A stretch of DNA of 64,000 bases from Paraglaciecola sp. MB-3u-78 (GCF_002835935.1 NZ_PJCF01000007.1:1-64000); one strand, 5' to 3'. Counted from the stretch's first letter, positions 15,852 through 23,430 are shown. Notes: generated by a model from the letters alone, not told the origin. Translations and numbers: made by a program.

Positions 15852-16241
15852 ATGTCGTCATTTACCTTATTGGTTACCTCAGCACCCTACTCCGATCAAA
15901 GTGCTTATAGTGCTTATCGCTTTGCTTTGGCAGCAGTAGAGTCAACTCATCTAATAAAAGGTATCTTCTTTTATCAAGATGGCACTTTAAATGGCAGTGA
16001 ATTACAGCTAATACCATCAGATGAATTCAATTTGCATCAAGCATGGAAACAACTCTCAGCAGATCACAACATTCCACTTATGGTGTGTGTCAGTGCTGCT
16101 ACCAAGCGTGGCATTACCAATGCCCAAGACGCTGAGGACTCTGACCAAATACATCATAGTTTGTCGCCTGAATTTCAATCTGTAGGATTAGGCGATTTAG
16201 CCATATTATTGGCTGATAGTGATAGGTTGGTGCAATTTTGA
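15852..16241 (+). CDS. tusD: Sulfurtransferase complex subunit TusD
   Basis: TusD is part of the TusBCD relay that passes persulfide sulfur from TusA to TusE for 2-thiouridine synthesis at the tRNA wobble position. The 129-residue protein has the DsrE-like fold and the active-site Cys79 in MVCVSAATKRG. It ends with LGDLAILLADSDRLVQF, typical of TusD. Its TGA stop overlaps the TTG start of tusC. Order tusD-tusC-tusB matches E. coli. Confidence 0.93.
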   Translation: MSSFTLLVTSAPYSDQSAYSAYRFALAAVESTHLIKGIFFYQDGTLNGSELQLIPSDEFNLHQAWKQLSADHNIPLMVCVSAATKRGITNAQDAEDSDQIHHSLSPEFQSVGLGDLAILLADSDRLVQF

Positions 16242-16600
16242 AGGCCTCTACTATCGCCATCCTGAATAAATCAGCCCCTTACGGAAGGGTTAATGGTCAG
16301 GAGAGTCTGGATATGGCGTTAGCTATGAGTAACTTTGGTCAAGACGTGAATCTGTTTTTCATCGAAGATAGCGTATTACAATTAGTTAAACGGCAAACCC
16401 CAGATACGATACAACACAAAGCCTATCACAAGACTTTCGCTGCTTTGGGCTTTTACGATATAGATAATATCTACGTTTGCCAACAGAGCCTATTAGAGCG
16501 AAACCTTGAGGTAACAGACCTATTGATCCCCGTCACCCTAATAGAATCAGATCAACTTACCGCATTAATTAGTGAAAGTGCACAAGTGATGGTGTTTTAA
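16238..16600 (+). CDS. tusC: Sulfurtransferase complex subunit TusC
   Basis: TusC is the structural DsrF-like subunit of the TusBCD heterohexamer. The 120-residue product begins KASTIAILNKSAPYGRVNGQ, a typical TusC opening, and ends LISESAQVMVF. It starts with TTG at 16238, overlapping the tusD stop by 4 bp, so translation is probably coupled. Its last base overlaps the tusB ATG. Confidence 0.9.
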   Translation: MKASTIAILNKSAPYGRVNGQESLDMALAMSNFGQDVNLFFIEDSVLQLVKRQTPDTIQHKAYHKTFAALGFYDIDNIYVCQQSLLERNLEVTDLLIPVTLIESDQLTALISESAQVMVF

Positions 16601-16884
16601 TGATTTTACATAAAATATCGACCAGTCCATTTGCAGACCAAACATTGCTGCAATGCCTAAAACGAATACAGCCGACAGATAAATTATTACTAATACAAGA
16701 TGCCGTATATGCCATGGTTAAAGGGGATTTAGTCGATAGTTTGCTCGAACAAGGGCCGATTTATGTATTAAATGAAGACGTGCAGGCCAGAGGGTTAATA
16801 ATAGAGAACAATCTATATCAAGGTATATCCTATCCTGAATTTGTGGCTCTCACCCTTGAATGTAAACAAGTCATAAGTTGGTAA
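16600..16884 (+). CDS. tusB: Sulfurtransferase complex subunit TusB
   Basis: TusB is the DsrH-like small subunit of the TusBCD complex. The 94-residue protein starts MILHKISTSPFADQTLLQCL and contains LLIQDAVYAMV, both typical of the family. Its ATG shares a base with the tusC stop, and tusE follows after 3 nt, so the four genes form one translationally linked operon. Confidence 0.9.
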   Translation: MILHKISTSPFADQTLLQCLKRIQPTDKLLLIQDAVYAMVKGDLVDSLLEQGPIYVLNEDVQARGLIIENNLYQGISYPEFVALTLECKQVISW

Positions 16885-16887
16885 GTC

Positions 16888-17226
16888 ATGGAATATAGTT
16901 TTGAATTTAATGGCCAACAATTGGCAGTAGATAAAGCTGGTTACTTACTCAATGTTGAAGATTGGCAAGCTGAATTAGCTCCAATTTTGGCTGCGACAGA
17001 AAATATTCAGCTAACCGATAACCACTGGGAAGTGGTGAATTTTGTGCGCTATTTTTACCTTGAATTTAATACCAGCCCTGCGATGCGAGCTTTAGTTAAA
17101 GCCATGGCCAATGAATTTGGCCCAGAAAAAGGTAATAGCCGATATCTGTTTAAGCTTTTCCCAAAAGGCCCTGCCAAACAAGCAACAAAAATTGCAGGTT
17201 TACCTAAACCTGCAAAATGTTTGTAA
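16888..17226 (+). CDS. tusE: Sulfur relay protein TusE (DsrC family)
   Basis: TusE accepts sulfur from TusD and hands it to the MnmA-tRNA complex. The 112-residue protein has the DsrC fold with [23 protein letters not shown] and [20 protein letters not shown]. The catalytic Cys111 lies in the C-terminal PKPAKCL tail, one residue from the end as in the family. In E. coli tusE is unlinked from tusBCD and next to yccA. Here all are adjacent. Confidence 0.95.
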   Translation: MEYSFEFNGQQLAVDKAGYLLNVEDWQAELAPILAATENIQLTDNHWEVVNFVRYFYLEFNTSPAMRALVKAMANEFGPEKGNSRYLFKLFPKGPAKQATKIAGLPKPAKCL

Positions 17227-17313
17227 TCAATGCGTAAAAACAGCCGCTAAAAATAAGATCCCACAGCTAAAATAAGGGCGTTAGTTGGTGATTTTCTTAA
17301 TTAAATATGAGCG

Positions 17314-17343
17314 TTAATCAATATTTTCACTTAAATTGGCTAC
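17314..17343 (+). repeat. Left direct repeat flanking the toxin-antitoxin locus
   Basis: A 30-nt sequence beginning TTAATCAATATTTTC and ending TTGGCTAC matches 18233-18262 at 26 of 30 positions in the same orientation. The two copies bracket the ParDE-like genes. Confidence 0.6.
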
Positions 17344-17433
17344 AACTCAGTACCAGCATCTGATAAAAAGTAAACTGGTTAAATTTTAACAATTATATTA
17401 AAATAATAGGTATAGTTTTAGCGAGGTAAAATT

Positions 17434-17667
17434 ATGGTCGCATTAGCACAAACAATAGATCATCTTATTGAAGAGCAAGTTCATGATGGATCAGCACATT
17501 CTGAAATTGAAGCAGAACAAATGATTATCTCAGTTGTGGCTGAACGTGTTATTGATAGAAAAATAGCAAAATCCCAAGAGCAAGTGCGTAATGGACAATA
17601 TTCAGAATTTAATGATGAATTTATGACAAACTTACTTGCTCAAGCAAAAACTCGACATAGTGTTTGA
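17434..17667 (+). CDS. ParD/RelB-like antitoxin
   Basis: This 77-residue acidic protein precedes a RelE/ParE-fold toxin gene by 27 nt. Its HSEIEAEQMIISVVAERVID region looks like a helical N-terminal DNA-binding/dimerisation part, with a C-terminal toxin-binding helix (QYSEFNDEFMTNLLAQAKTR). The order antitoxin-toxin and the small size are typical of type II modules. The subfamily (ParD versus RelB) is unclear. GAGG sits 7-8 nt before the ATG. The flanking direct repeats suggest transfer as a unit. Confidence 0.65.
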   Translation: MVALAQTIDHLIEEQVHDGSAHSEIEAEQMIISVVAERVIDRKIAKSQEQVRNGQYSEFNDEFMTNLLAQAKTRHSV

Positions 17668-17694
17668 CCTAGCGTTTAGGGCTAGTTTGTTATA

Positions 17695-18009
17695 GTGCAA
17701 TATTTTACAGTTAATATTTCTGAGGGTGCGAAACAAGATTTAGAAAACATATTTGATTATATATTCAACAATAGTAAAAATTTCAGTATAGCAAGTAACT
17801 TTGTACTAAAACTTAATAAAGCACTTGTAAAATCTTTATCATTTTCTCCAACAAAACACCCCATATATAAAAATAAAATTCGTAAGTTTATATACCCTCA
17901 AAATACAAATTATGTAGCATACTTTGAAATATTTGATGAAACAAAAGAAGTGATAATTCATATTATTACCGATACAAAACAATACACTCGGTATATGAAT
18001 TTATCGTGA
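17695..18009 (+). CDS. ParE/RelE-superfamily toxin
   Basis: The 104-residue protein has the RelE/ParE fold layout: an N-terminal beta strand (YFTVNISEGAKQDLENIFDYI, one run split as YFTVNISEGA and KQDLENIFDYI), two helices, then a beta sheet with KNKIRKFIYPQNTNYVAYFE and EVIIHIITDTKQYTRYM. Such toxins either poison gyrase (ParE) or cleave ribosome-bound mRNA (RelE). The start is GTG at 17695. It is AT-rich compared with tusE upstream. The function is inferred from fold and context. Confidence 0.7.
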   Translation: MQYFTVNISEGAKQDLENIFDYIFNNSKNFSIASNFVLKLNKALVKSLSFSPTKHPIYKNKIRKFIYPQNTNYVAYFEIFDETKEVIIHIITDTKQYTRYMNLS

Positions 18010-18181
18010 TAAATCTATTTTTAAAAGTATAGTATTTTTACTTTCTTCACCCGTTACCTTCGACTTACCCCCTGTCATAACGCAATCTAGACAGTCACGT
18101 TAATTCCCCCCCAAAAACAAACATTTTGTGTTGAAACATTAAATGCGGAAAAACCGAGGCACAGCCTCGAGAGGTTGGAAT

Positions 18182-18204
18182 TAATGAACAAAAATAGTTC
18201 ATTA
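18182..18204. repeat. Perfect inverted repeat near the toxin-antitoxin locus
   Basis: TAATGAAC (18182-18189) and GTTCATTA (18197-18204) are perfect complements around a 7-nt A-rich loop. It could be an operator or part of a hairpin with the GC-rich stem just upstream. Confidence 0.5.
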
Positions 18205-18232
18205 TTATCATGCGTGCCCTGTTAACTTACTT

Positions 18233-18262
18233 TAATCAATATTTACATTTAATTTGACTACG
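18233..18262 (+). repeat. Right direct repeat flanking the toxin-antitoxin locus
   Basis: This is the second copy of the 30-nt repeat at 17314-17343 (26 of 30 identical). It continues into CGACCCTTTT, which matches the copy at 1823-1846. Confidence 0.6.
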
Positions 18263-18552
18263 ACCCTTTTGTTTTAAACGACTCATAGGATTTCCTTATC
18301 TCTGAGTTAACCAAATATTGAGTATAGTCTATGGTTTATTTAACTTTGTTCTGACCCCGATATTTAATGATAGGCCAAGAAAGAAACTAAATTATAAAAC
18401 GCCAGCCAAATTAATGGCTGAACACATGGTGGCTATAGCCGCTTAGAGGTTATGCACTTCAAACTTGAATCTGCCCCTTAATATTTGACGGTTAATTGTC
18501 TCTTATTAAAGTGTCCGTTAAACTGTAGCAGGTTCACAACGACTCCTTTTAT

Positions 18553-20385
18553 TTACTCATCTAGCAGCTTAGTTATCTCTTTCTTCACAAAATTAAATCC
18601 TTGTTTCTCCTCTAATGCTCTTTTTAAGTACCTAGCAGATTTCCTAGGTTCATCATGTTCTAGATAAAACTTACCTATTTCAAAATTCATTCTTTGTTTG
18701 AATCGTTTTTTTGTTTTTTGATCTGATAACAAAGAAATAGCTTCGTAGTATAGTTTTACCCCCTCTTCCAAATTTCCTTTCTTGATTTTATACATGCCTA
18801 AAGTTGCTGTTGTAAAAGGATCTATATGAAAAGAATTGCTCATTAAATTAATAAATTCATCCACTTCCTCAATCAACCCGAAGTTCAAATAGGCGAATGC
18901 TAAATTGTTAACTGCTCGTTCCTTTAGGTCAGTTCTAAGACTCTTATCCTCACATTTGACTAGAAGTAAAACCTCATTTTTAACAGATAAAACAATTTTT
19001 AGATCAGGTTCTGAAGTGGTATGGAAATACAATATTCTGACTAGTAAATCCAACTTTACATTTAAATCTGCAAGGTCATCTTCTAGATATTTGATTGCTA
19101 GGTTGACAGCCTCTTTCCGATTACTATTGGCTTCTGTAAGAATCACATGTTGGAGCTTGATTTTTTCAAGCAATGCTAAAGATTCATTTTCTGGTTCTAA
19201 TAAATGCAAACAAGATTCGAATACTTTACTAAATGCCTCATGTTTTTCATTTTGAATCATCAGTCCACATAAGTTATATAAAGGCACTGCAATATTTGAA
19301 CTATTTTCTAGTGATTTTTTTAAGGAATAGTTTAAGTATTTTTCAGATGAATGAAAATCTCCCAAAGCCCACTTACATAGACCTAAATTGTTCCAAACAC
19401 CAGAAGATGAGGTGAAACTTTCTTGATGTCTCAATGCCTCTAATGCTTTTTGTAACATCACCTTATTATTTTTACGTTTTCCAACAGAGTAAAAAGCTCT
19501 AGCGTATTGTCCCCAAATATGTTCTTTTTTTTGTTCAAATTCTAAGAACTTTTCGAGTATTGGTATACATTCTTCATCCTTACCTAAAATGTGTGATACA
19601 TCCACATAAAAGCTAATGGCATTCTCATCATATGGATCTAAAACTATAGCGCGTTTTAACGATTTGTAAGCCTTACCGTGTAATCCCAACTTCCAATAAG
19701 ATGCAGCCAAATTAACTTTAGCAACTGAAGAATTAGGTTCTTCTTCTGATGCTATTTTAAATGAACGTATAGCCTTTTCTAATTCACCTTTATATAAGCA
19801 CAAAGCTCCATGAAATAGTCTCGACTTAAAATCTAAAGGGTCTATTGCCAAGGCCTGTTCTATATGAAGGCTTGCCCCGTCTAAATTTCTATTTAGCAGA
19901 TGAAAATATGCTGTACGCAAATGTGCATAACCATTACCAGAGCTAGCTATAGAATTAAAATATTTATTCGCGTCTTCTTTTAATCCCCGATTAACATAGT
20001 TATCACCTAGCTTGTTCTTAGAATAATTTGTCTCGTCTAACTCAATAGCCCTCTTAATATAGGTAAAAGCTTTTTCATTGTCGTTGGAATATTCTGCTAA
20101 ATCTGCCAAATTCAAAAGATATGTTTTTGAAATATCCTTATCATCAAATTTCTCAACCAATCTTTTAAATTCATCTTGATATTGTGATCGCAAATTGAAT
20201 ACATCATTTTGAGAGACTTCTGGAATGGATAATTTTAATTCATACCCAATTCGAAACTCAGACAATTCTTCTGCTGAGGGTATCTCAATTGCAATGGGAG
20301 AGTTTTGATCAAAAAAGATGATATCTATTGACCTTGGAACAATCTTCACATCTCTATCATTAACTTCAGACTTGGAATTTAACAT
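18553..20385 (-). CDS. TPR-repeat protein partnered with a protein kinase
   Basis: The 610-residue protein has a non-TPR N-terminal part (about 1-80, with VPRSIDIIFFDQNSP) followed by many tetratricopeptide repeats to the C-terminus. Clear repeats include NLADLAEYSNDNEKAFTYIK (about 92-111), a GALCLYKGELEKAIRSFKIA unit and FYLEHDEPRKSARYLKRALE near 578-597. No signal peptide or membrane segment is seen, so it should be a cytoplasmic scaffold. Its ATG overlaps the kinase stop by 7 bp (ATGTTAA), so the two genes are translationally coupled. The gene is visibly AT-rich compared with tusE and serS on either side, suggesting transfer. I infer that the TPR array binds the kinase or its targets. No known system is recognised with certainty. 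Confidence 0.75.
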   Translation of the reverse strand: MLNSKSEVNDRDVKIVPRSIDIIFFDQNSPIAIEIPSAEELSEFRIGYELKLSIPEVSQNDVFNLRSQYQDEFKRLVEKFDDKDISKTYLLNLADLAEYSNDNEKAFTYIKRAIELDETNYSKNKLGDNYVNRGLKEDANKYFNSIASSGNGYAHLRTAYFHLLNRNLDGASLHIEQALAIDPLDFKSRLFHGALCLYKGELEKAIRSFKIASEEEPNSSVAKVNLAASYWKLGLHGKAYKSLKRAIVLDPYDENAISFYVDVSHILGKDEECIPILEKFLEFEQKKEHIWGQYARAFYSVGKRKNNKVMLQKALEALRHQESFTSSSGVWNNLGLCKWALGDFHSSEKYLNYSLKKSLENSSNIAVPLYNLCGLMIQNEKHEAFSKVFESCLHLLEPENESLALLEKIKLQHVILTEANSNRKEAVNLAIKYLEDDLADLNVKLDLLVRILYFHTTSEPDLKIVLSVKNEVLLLVKCEDKSLRTDLKERAVNNLAFAYLNFGLIEEVDEFINLMSNSFHIDPFTTATLGMYKIKKGNLEEGVKLYYEAISLLSDQKTKKRFKQRMNFEIGKFYLEHDEPRKSARYLKRALEEKQGFNFVKKEITKLLDE

Positions 20386-21530
20386 TTTGATTCCAATCGA
20401 TTCTTCAGGGCCAAATAGTCAGTCAATTTTTTTTCTTTTAAGCAGAGTTTATTTATTCGATGTTCTCTCATAACCTTTCTTTTATGCGCACGTTGCCGAT
20501 CTAGTTTTTGGTTGGTTAATACCCTAATAGCACTGTCCACTTTTTTTAGAACAGTATCCAAATCCGACAAACGTAAATTATAATCAAAGACAGTCATGTT
20601 TCGATGCAATGTATCTAGGATATTTATTATGGAACTAGGAATCGAATGTCCGTTTCCTTCTATTTTTGGTGGTTCCAAAATATATTTAAATGGCTTCAAT
20701 TCTGAGGCCCATAACTCTTCTTTTTCTTCAAAAGACTTAACGCTTGCCATTTTTGCTTTGAGAAAGGTCAAGGATTGCAAAAAATGAACATTTTTTTCTC
20801 TAGCAATTGCAAAAATTTCGGGATTGAACAATTGATATAGTAAAGCTCCTAGAGCATAAATGTCTGTTGATTTTCCAACATTACGGTATCCAGCTAGACC
20901 GATAAGAGACTCAGGAGCAGAAAAAGCTGGAGCACCAACAGACATATCTGGATAATCTGAAGATGATGTTGCAGGAGGCATATCATAATGAGCAGCCGTA
21001 CCAAAATCTATAACAACAACTACTAAATTTCCATCTTCATCAAAACCTCTGAAATTATCAGATTTCAGGTCTCTATGTGAAATACCCTCGGAATGAAAGG
21101 AAGCTGTAGCAAGAACTGTATTTCTAAAAACATTTAGTTTTTCCAAAGCGTCATATTTGTCCTGACAAACGAAATACGGTTCAACATCAATATCCAACCA
21201 ATTGGTTACAAAGAACTTAATGGGTAAAGAACTCAAATTGCCTGCCACATCGAATGCCCAATCGAACTTAGATGGACCGTGGACTATTGCCAAACAGCGT
21301 TTTTTTCCATTTAAAAGTTTTAATATTACAGGTTCTCGTTCAAACACTGCTTGTCGATATGAATCTCCTAACAAATCAGGGTCTAAGAATTTTATCGCAA
21401 CCTTTTCTTCCTCAACAGTATCAAATGCGCTGAATACTAAGGCTGTCACTCCTTTTCTCACTCCAACATCGTGGCAATTGATACATTCAATATCACTGAA
21501 CCTGCCATCTAAAACAGCAAGCTCCTCCAA
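20379..21530 (-). CDS. Eukaryotic-type Ser/Thr protein kinase, 5' end removed by IS3
   Basis: The remaining 383 codons, numbered from a TTG at 21530, encode a kinase domain. It has the ATP-binding Lys47 (VAIKFLD), a candidate helix-C Glu64 or Glu66, the catalytic loop HRDLKSDN (152-159), DFG (175-177), APE (205-207) and the helix-F Asp223 (STDIYALG). All residues needed for catalysis are visible; a clear glycine-rich loop is not. A Lys/Arg-rich C-terminal tail follows (about 340-383). No membrane segment is seen. An IS3 element sits 16 bp upstream and has removed the original ATG and promoter. Translation could restart at this TTG, but it lacks a good ribosome-binding site. Overlap with the TPR gene marks a two-gene operon. 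Confidence 0.8.
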   Translation of the reverse strand: MEELAVLDGRFSDIECINCHDVGVRKGVTALVFSAFDTVEEEKVAIKFLDPDLLGDSYRQAVFEREPVILKLLNGKKRCLAIVHGPSKFDWAFDVAGNLSSLPIKFFVTNWLDIDVEPYFVCQDKYDALEKLNVFRNTVLATASFHSEGISHRDLKSDNFRGFDEDGNLVVVVIDFGTAAHYDMPPATSSSDYPDMSVGAPAFSAPESLIGLAGYRNVGKSTDIYALGALLYQLFNPEIFAIAREKNVHFLQSLTFLKAKMASVKSFEEKEELWASELKPFKYILEPPKIEGNGHSIPSSIINILDTLHRNMTVFDYNLRLSDLDTVLKKVDSAIRVLTNQKLDRQRAHKRKVMREHRINKLCLKEKKLTDYLALKNRLESKC

Positions 21531-21543
21531 TTGTTTAATAAGA

Positions 21544-21546
21544 TCC
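21544..21546. repeat. Target-site duplication TCC, left copy
   Basis: TCC directly before the left TIR equals TCC at 22811-22813 after the right TIR. A 3-bp duplication is usual for IS3-family elements. Confidence 0.8.
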
Positions 21547-21610
21547 TGACGTGGTTAACTAGATCCGACTACCTCAGTTAAGACATAATAAGCTTAACTG
21601 GAGATAGATA

Positions 21611-21904
21611 ATGACAGCACGTAAGAAATACTCAAAAGAATTTAAATTGGATGCCATCGCATTGGTGGTAGAGCAAAAATACAGTCGAGTCGAGGCCGCT
21701 AGGAATTTAGGCCTCAGTCCTCAGATACTCGGTCGTTGGCTCAAAGAGGCCGAAGACGATGATGGTCATGCTTTTCGAGGTAACGGCACCCTGACACCCG
21801 AACAAGCCGAAATCCGCAGCTTGAAGGGGCAAGTCAAGCGTCTCGAAATGGAGCGTGAAATATTAAAAAAAGCGACGGTCTTCTTTGCCAAAGAAACGAA
21901 GTGA
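21611..21904 (+). CDS. IS3-family transposase OrfA (HTH subunit)
   Basis: The 97-residue protein starts MTARKKYSKEFKLDAIALVV, has the RVEAARNLGLSPQILGRWLK helix-turn-helix and ends in a leucine-zipper-like segment (LKGQVKRLEMEREILKKATV). This is the standard DNA-binding half of IS3 transposases. It overlaps orfB by 4 bp. The run of seven A at 21865-21871 allows -1 frameshifting to make the OrfAB transposase. Confidence 0.92.
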   Translation: MTARKKYSKEFKLDAIALVVEQKYSRVEAARNLGLSPQILGRWLKEAEDDDGHAFRGNGTLTPEQAEIRSLKGQVKRLEMEREILKKATVFFAKETK

Positions 21905-22779
21905 AGTATTCGTTTATTACCCGATATAAGAAGACCTGGCCTGTGCGCTTAATGTGCAGGCTGCTCGGTGTACAAAGTAACAATTATTACAGTTATCAGA
22001 AGCGTCAAACGAATAAACCTGATGATCTAACGCATCAAGAGATGCTGGAATGGGTAAAGGATATCGCCAAGTTCAGCGATAATACCTATGGCGAACGACG
22101 CATTCAAAAAGTATTGAATGCGCTGAGCTTTCCTGTGAGTCGCAGGAAAACAGCCCAATTGATGAAAGAAGCAGGCGTGTGGGTGCGGTATAAAAAGAAA
22201 TATAAAGCCACCACCAACAGTGACCATAAAAAGCCTATTTATGACAATGTACTTAAGCAAGACTTTGTAGCACAAAAGCCTGACCAAGCTTATGTGCAAG
22301 ATATCACCTACGTTTGGACATCAGAAGGCTGGTTGTATTTAGCTGTGGTGATTGATTTATATTCACGCAAAGTCGTGGGTTGGAGTATGAGTTCAAGAAT
22401 GAAGGCCAGTTTAGTCTGTGACGCATTAACCATGGCGATATGGCAACGACAACCGAAAGCAGGATTGATTGTGCATTCAGATCAAGGCGTACAGTACGCC
22501 AGCAAAGCTTATCGACGCCTTATAAAGACATATGGTTTTGTAGGGAGCATGAGTAAAAAAGGATGTTGCTGGGACAATGCTGTAGCAGAAAGTTTCTTTG
22601 GAAGCCTAAAACAAGAGCGGGTGCATTGGCGCAATTACTCAACACGATTTAGCGCCCAACAAGATATATTGAATTACATGACCATGTGGTACAACAGCCA
22701 TAGACTTCATTCGTACTTGGATTACCAAAGTCCTAATGACTTTGAAAGAGAAAACAATGAATTACAAAAAGTAGCTTAA
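21901..22779 (+). CDS. IS3-family transposase OrfB (DDE integrase core)
   Basis: The 292-residue protein carries an N-terminal HTH_21-like segment (DNTYGERRIQKVLN) and the rve integrase core with DDE residues in QDITYVWTSEGWLYLAVVID, VHSDQGVQYAS and AVAESFFGSLKQE. The independent start is GTG at 21901. The frame is also open back to the slippery site, so the active product is probably an OrfAB fusion. No disabling mutation is seen. Confidence 0.93.
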   Translation: MKYSFITRYKKTWPVRLMCRLLGVQSNNYYSYQKRQTNKPDDLTHQEMLEWVKDIAKFSDNTYGERRIQKVLNALSFPVSRRKTAQLMKEAGVWVRYKKKYKATTNSDHKKPIYDNVLKQDFVAQKPDQAYVQDITYVWTSEGWLYLAVVIDLYSRKVVGWSMSSRMKASLVCDALTMAIWQRQPKAGLIVHSDQGVQYASKAYRRLIKTYGFVGSMSKKGCCWDNAVAESFFGSLKQERVHWRNYSTRFSAQQDILNYMTMWYNSHRLHSYLDYQSPNDFERENNELQKVA

Positions 22780-22810
22780 CTAAGGTGGTCGTATTAGGTT
22801 GACCACGTCA

Positions 22811-22836
22811 TCCTGTTGATTGGTACTTCTAGACAT
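22811..22836 (-). pseudogene. Severed 5' end of the kinase gene
   Basis: On the minus strand an ATG at 22836 begins ATG TCT AGA AGT ACC AAT CAA CAG GA, which runs to the IS boundary. Deleting the IS and one TCC copy joins it in frame to GAT CTT ATT AAA CAA TTG GAG of the kinase. The restored protein starts MSRSTNQQDLIKQLEELAVL. A TGGA stands 6-8 nt before the ATG. Confidence 0.75.
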
Positions 22837-22934
22837 TAATAATCCATTATTTAGTTTTTTATTATCCGCTAGATATTATCATAAATGACCAAAAACATAA
22901 CTATTCCAGAACCTACGGGGCAGGTTCGTTGAAA

Positions 22935-23015
22935 TCAGCGTCACTGATGCTTTTAAGCATTTGACATACCCTCGACTCAAAGCTCGCCAACTATTACTTC
23001 AATTTAGTAGGGTAA
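22935..23015 (+). repeat. Dispersed structured repeat, copy A
   Basis: A hairpin TCAG-CGTCA-CTGA (22935-22947) is followed by a second, ATGCTT/AAGCAT, and then the core 22967-23015. The core opens TACCCTCGACTCAAAGCTCG and closes with TTTAGTAGGGTAA. TACCCT and AGGGTA at the core ends are complementary. Confidence 0.65.
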
Positions 23016-23147
23016 TCGCCATGGACAGGCAATTGAGCGGTGCGCCGTCTGGAAAACGCTATCGGGACACTCACGATAACTTAGCGCTAATTGTCAGCTT
23101 AAATTAACAACAAATCCATATTCATTAATTGCGAAGCAATATCTTAG

Positions 23148-23220
23148 TCGGCAACGCCGATGCTTTTGACTTACCCTCGACTGAATGCTCGCCGGTTATT
23201 TTGTGAATTCAGTAGGGTAA
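23148..23220 (+). repeat. Dispersed structured repeat, copy B
   Basis: A hairpin TCGGC-AAC-GCCGA (23148-23160) precedes the core 23172-23220, which opens TACCCTCGACTGAATGCTCG and closes with TTCAGTAGGGTAA. It runs directly into the first GC-rich palindrome at 23219. Confidence 0.65.
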
Positions 23221-23253
23221 TTGGCATGCGGACGCCGCGCGGGATAGCCAATT
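23219..23253. repeat. GC-rich palindromic repeat, copy 1
   Basis: A 21-nt core (23225-23245; CATGCGGACGCC then GCGCGGGAT) is enclosed by AATTGGC and GCCAATT arms. The identical core recurs at 23406-23426. Confidence 0.65.
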
Positions 23254-23402
23254 AAGTGATGTACCGCCGGGAGCGGATCATCACGACCTGCTTAATTTGC
23301 AAAATTACCGGATGAAGAGCATTGCCCTCGAGCGGCCTTTTTTGCCTACTTTTTTTGGCTGTAGCAAAAAAGTAGGTTGGACGAAGGGATGCGTTTGAAA
23401 AA

Positions 23403-23430
23403 TGTCATGCGGACGCCGCGCGGGATGACA
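23403..23430. repeat. GC-rich palindromic repeat, copy 2
   Basis: The same 21-nt core (23406-23426) is enclosed by different complementary arms, TGTCAT and ATGACA. The change of both arms together keeps the stem. A further small hairpin (TATGCGAAGCATA) follows. Confidence 0.65.

Larger units (their letters stand above)
18010..18552. other. 543-bp spacer between the toxin gene and the TPR gene
   Basis: No gene is supported. It contains a hairpin CGAGGC-ACA-GCCTCG (about 18157-18171), a perfect 8-bp inverted repeat TAATGAAC/GTTCATTA (18182-18204) and the right copy of the direct repeat (18233-18262). Sequence resembling TTCTGACCCC junctions seen next to mobile repeats lies near 18350. The TPR gene ends leftward into it. 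Confidence 0.5.
21547..22810 (+). mobile_element. Complete IS3-family insertion sequence, 1264 bp
   Basis: The element begins TGACGTGGTTAAC and ends in its imperfect complement. The 36-bp terminal inverted repeats (21547-21582 and 22775-22810) agree at most positions and have TG...CA tips. TCC duplications flank it. Two overlapping genes, orfA and orfB, fill the interior, and an A AAA AAA slippery heptamer (21865-21871) near the end of orfA puts the ribosome into the orfB frame after a -1 shift. Everything needed for transposition looks intact. It inserted inside the 5' end of the kinase gene in the opposite orientation. Confidence 0.92.

Noticed and set aside
18485-18667. ORFs antisense to the TPR and kinase genes
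   Set aside because: They are shadows of strong coding frames and have no independent support.
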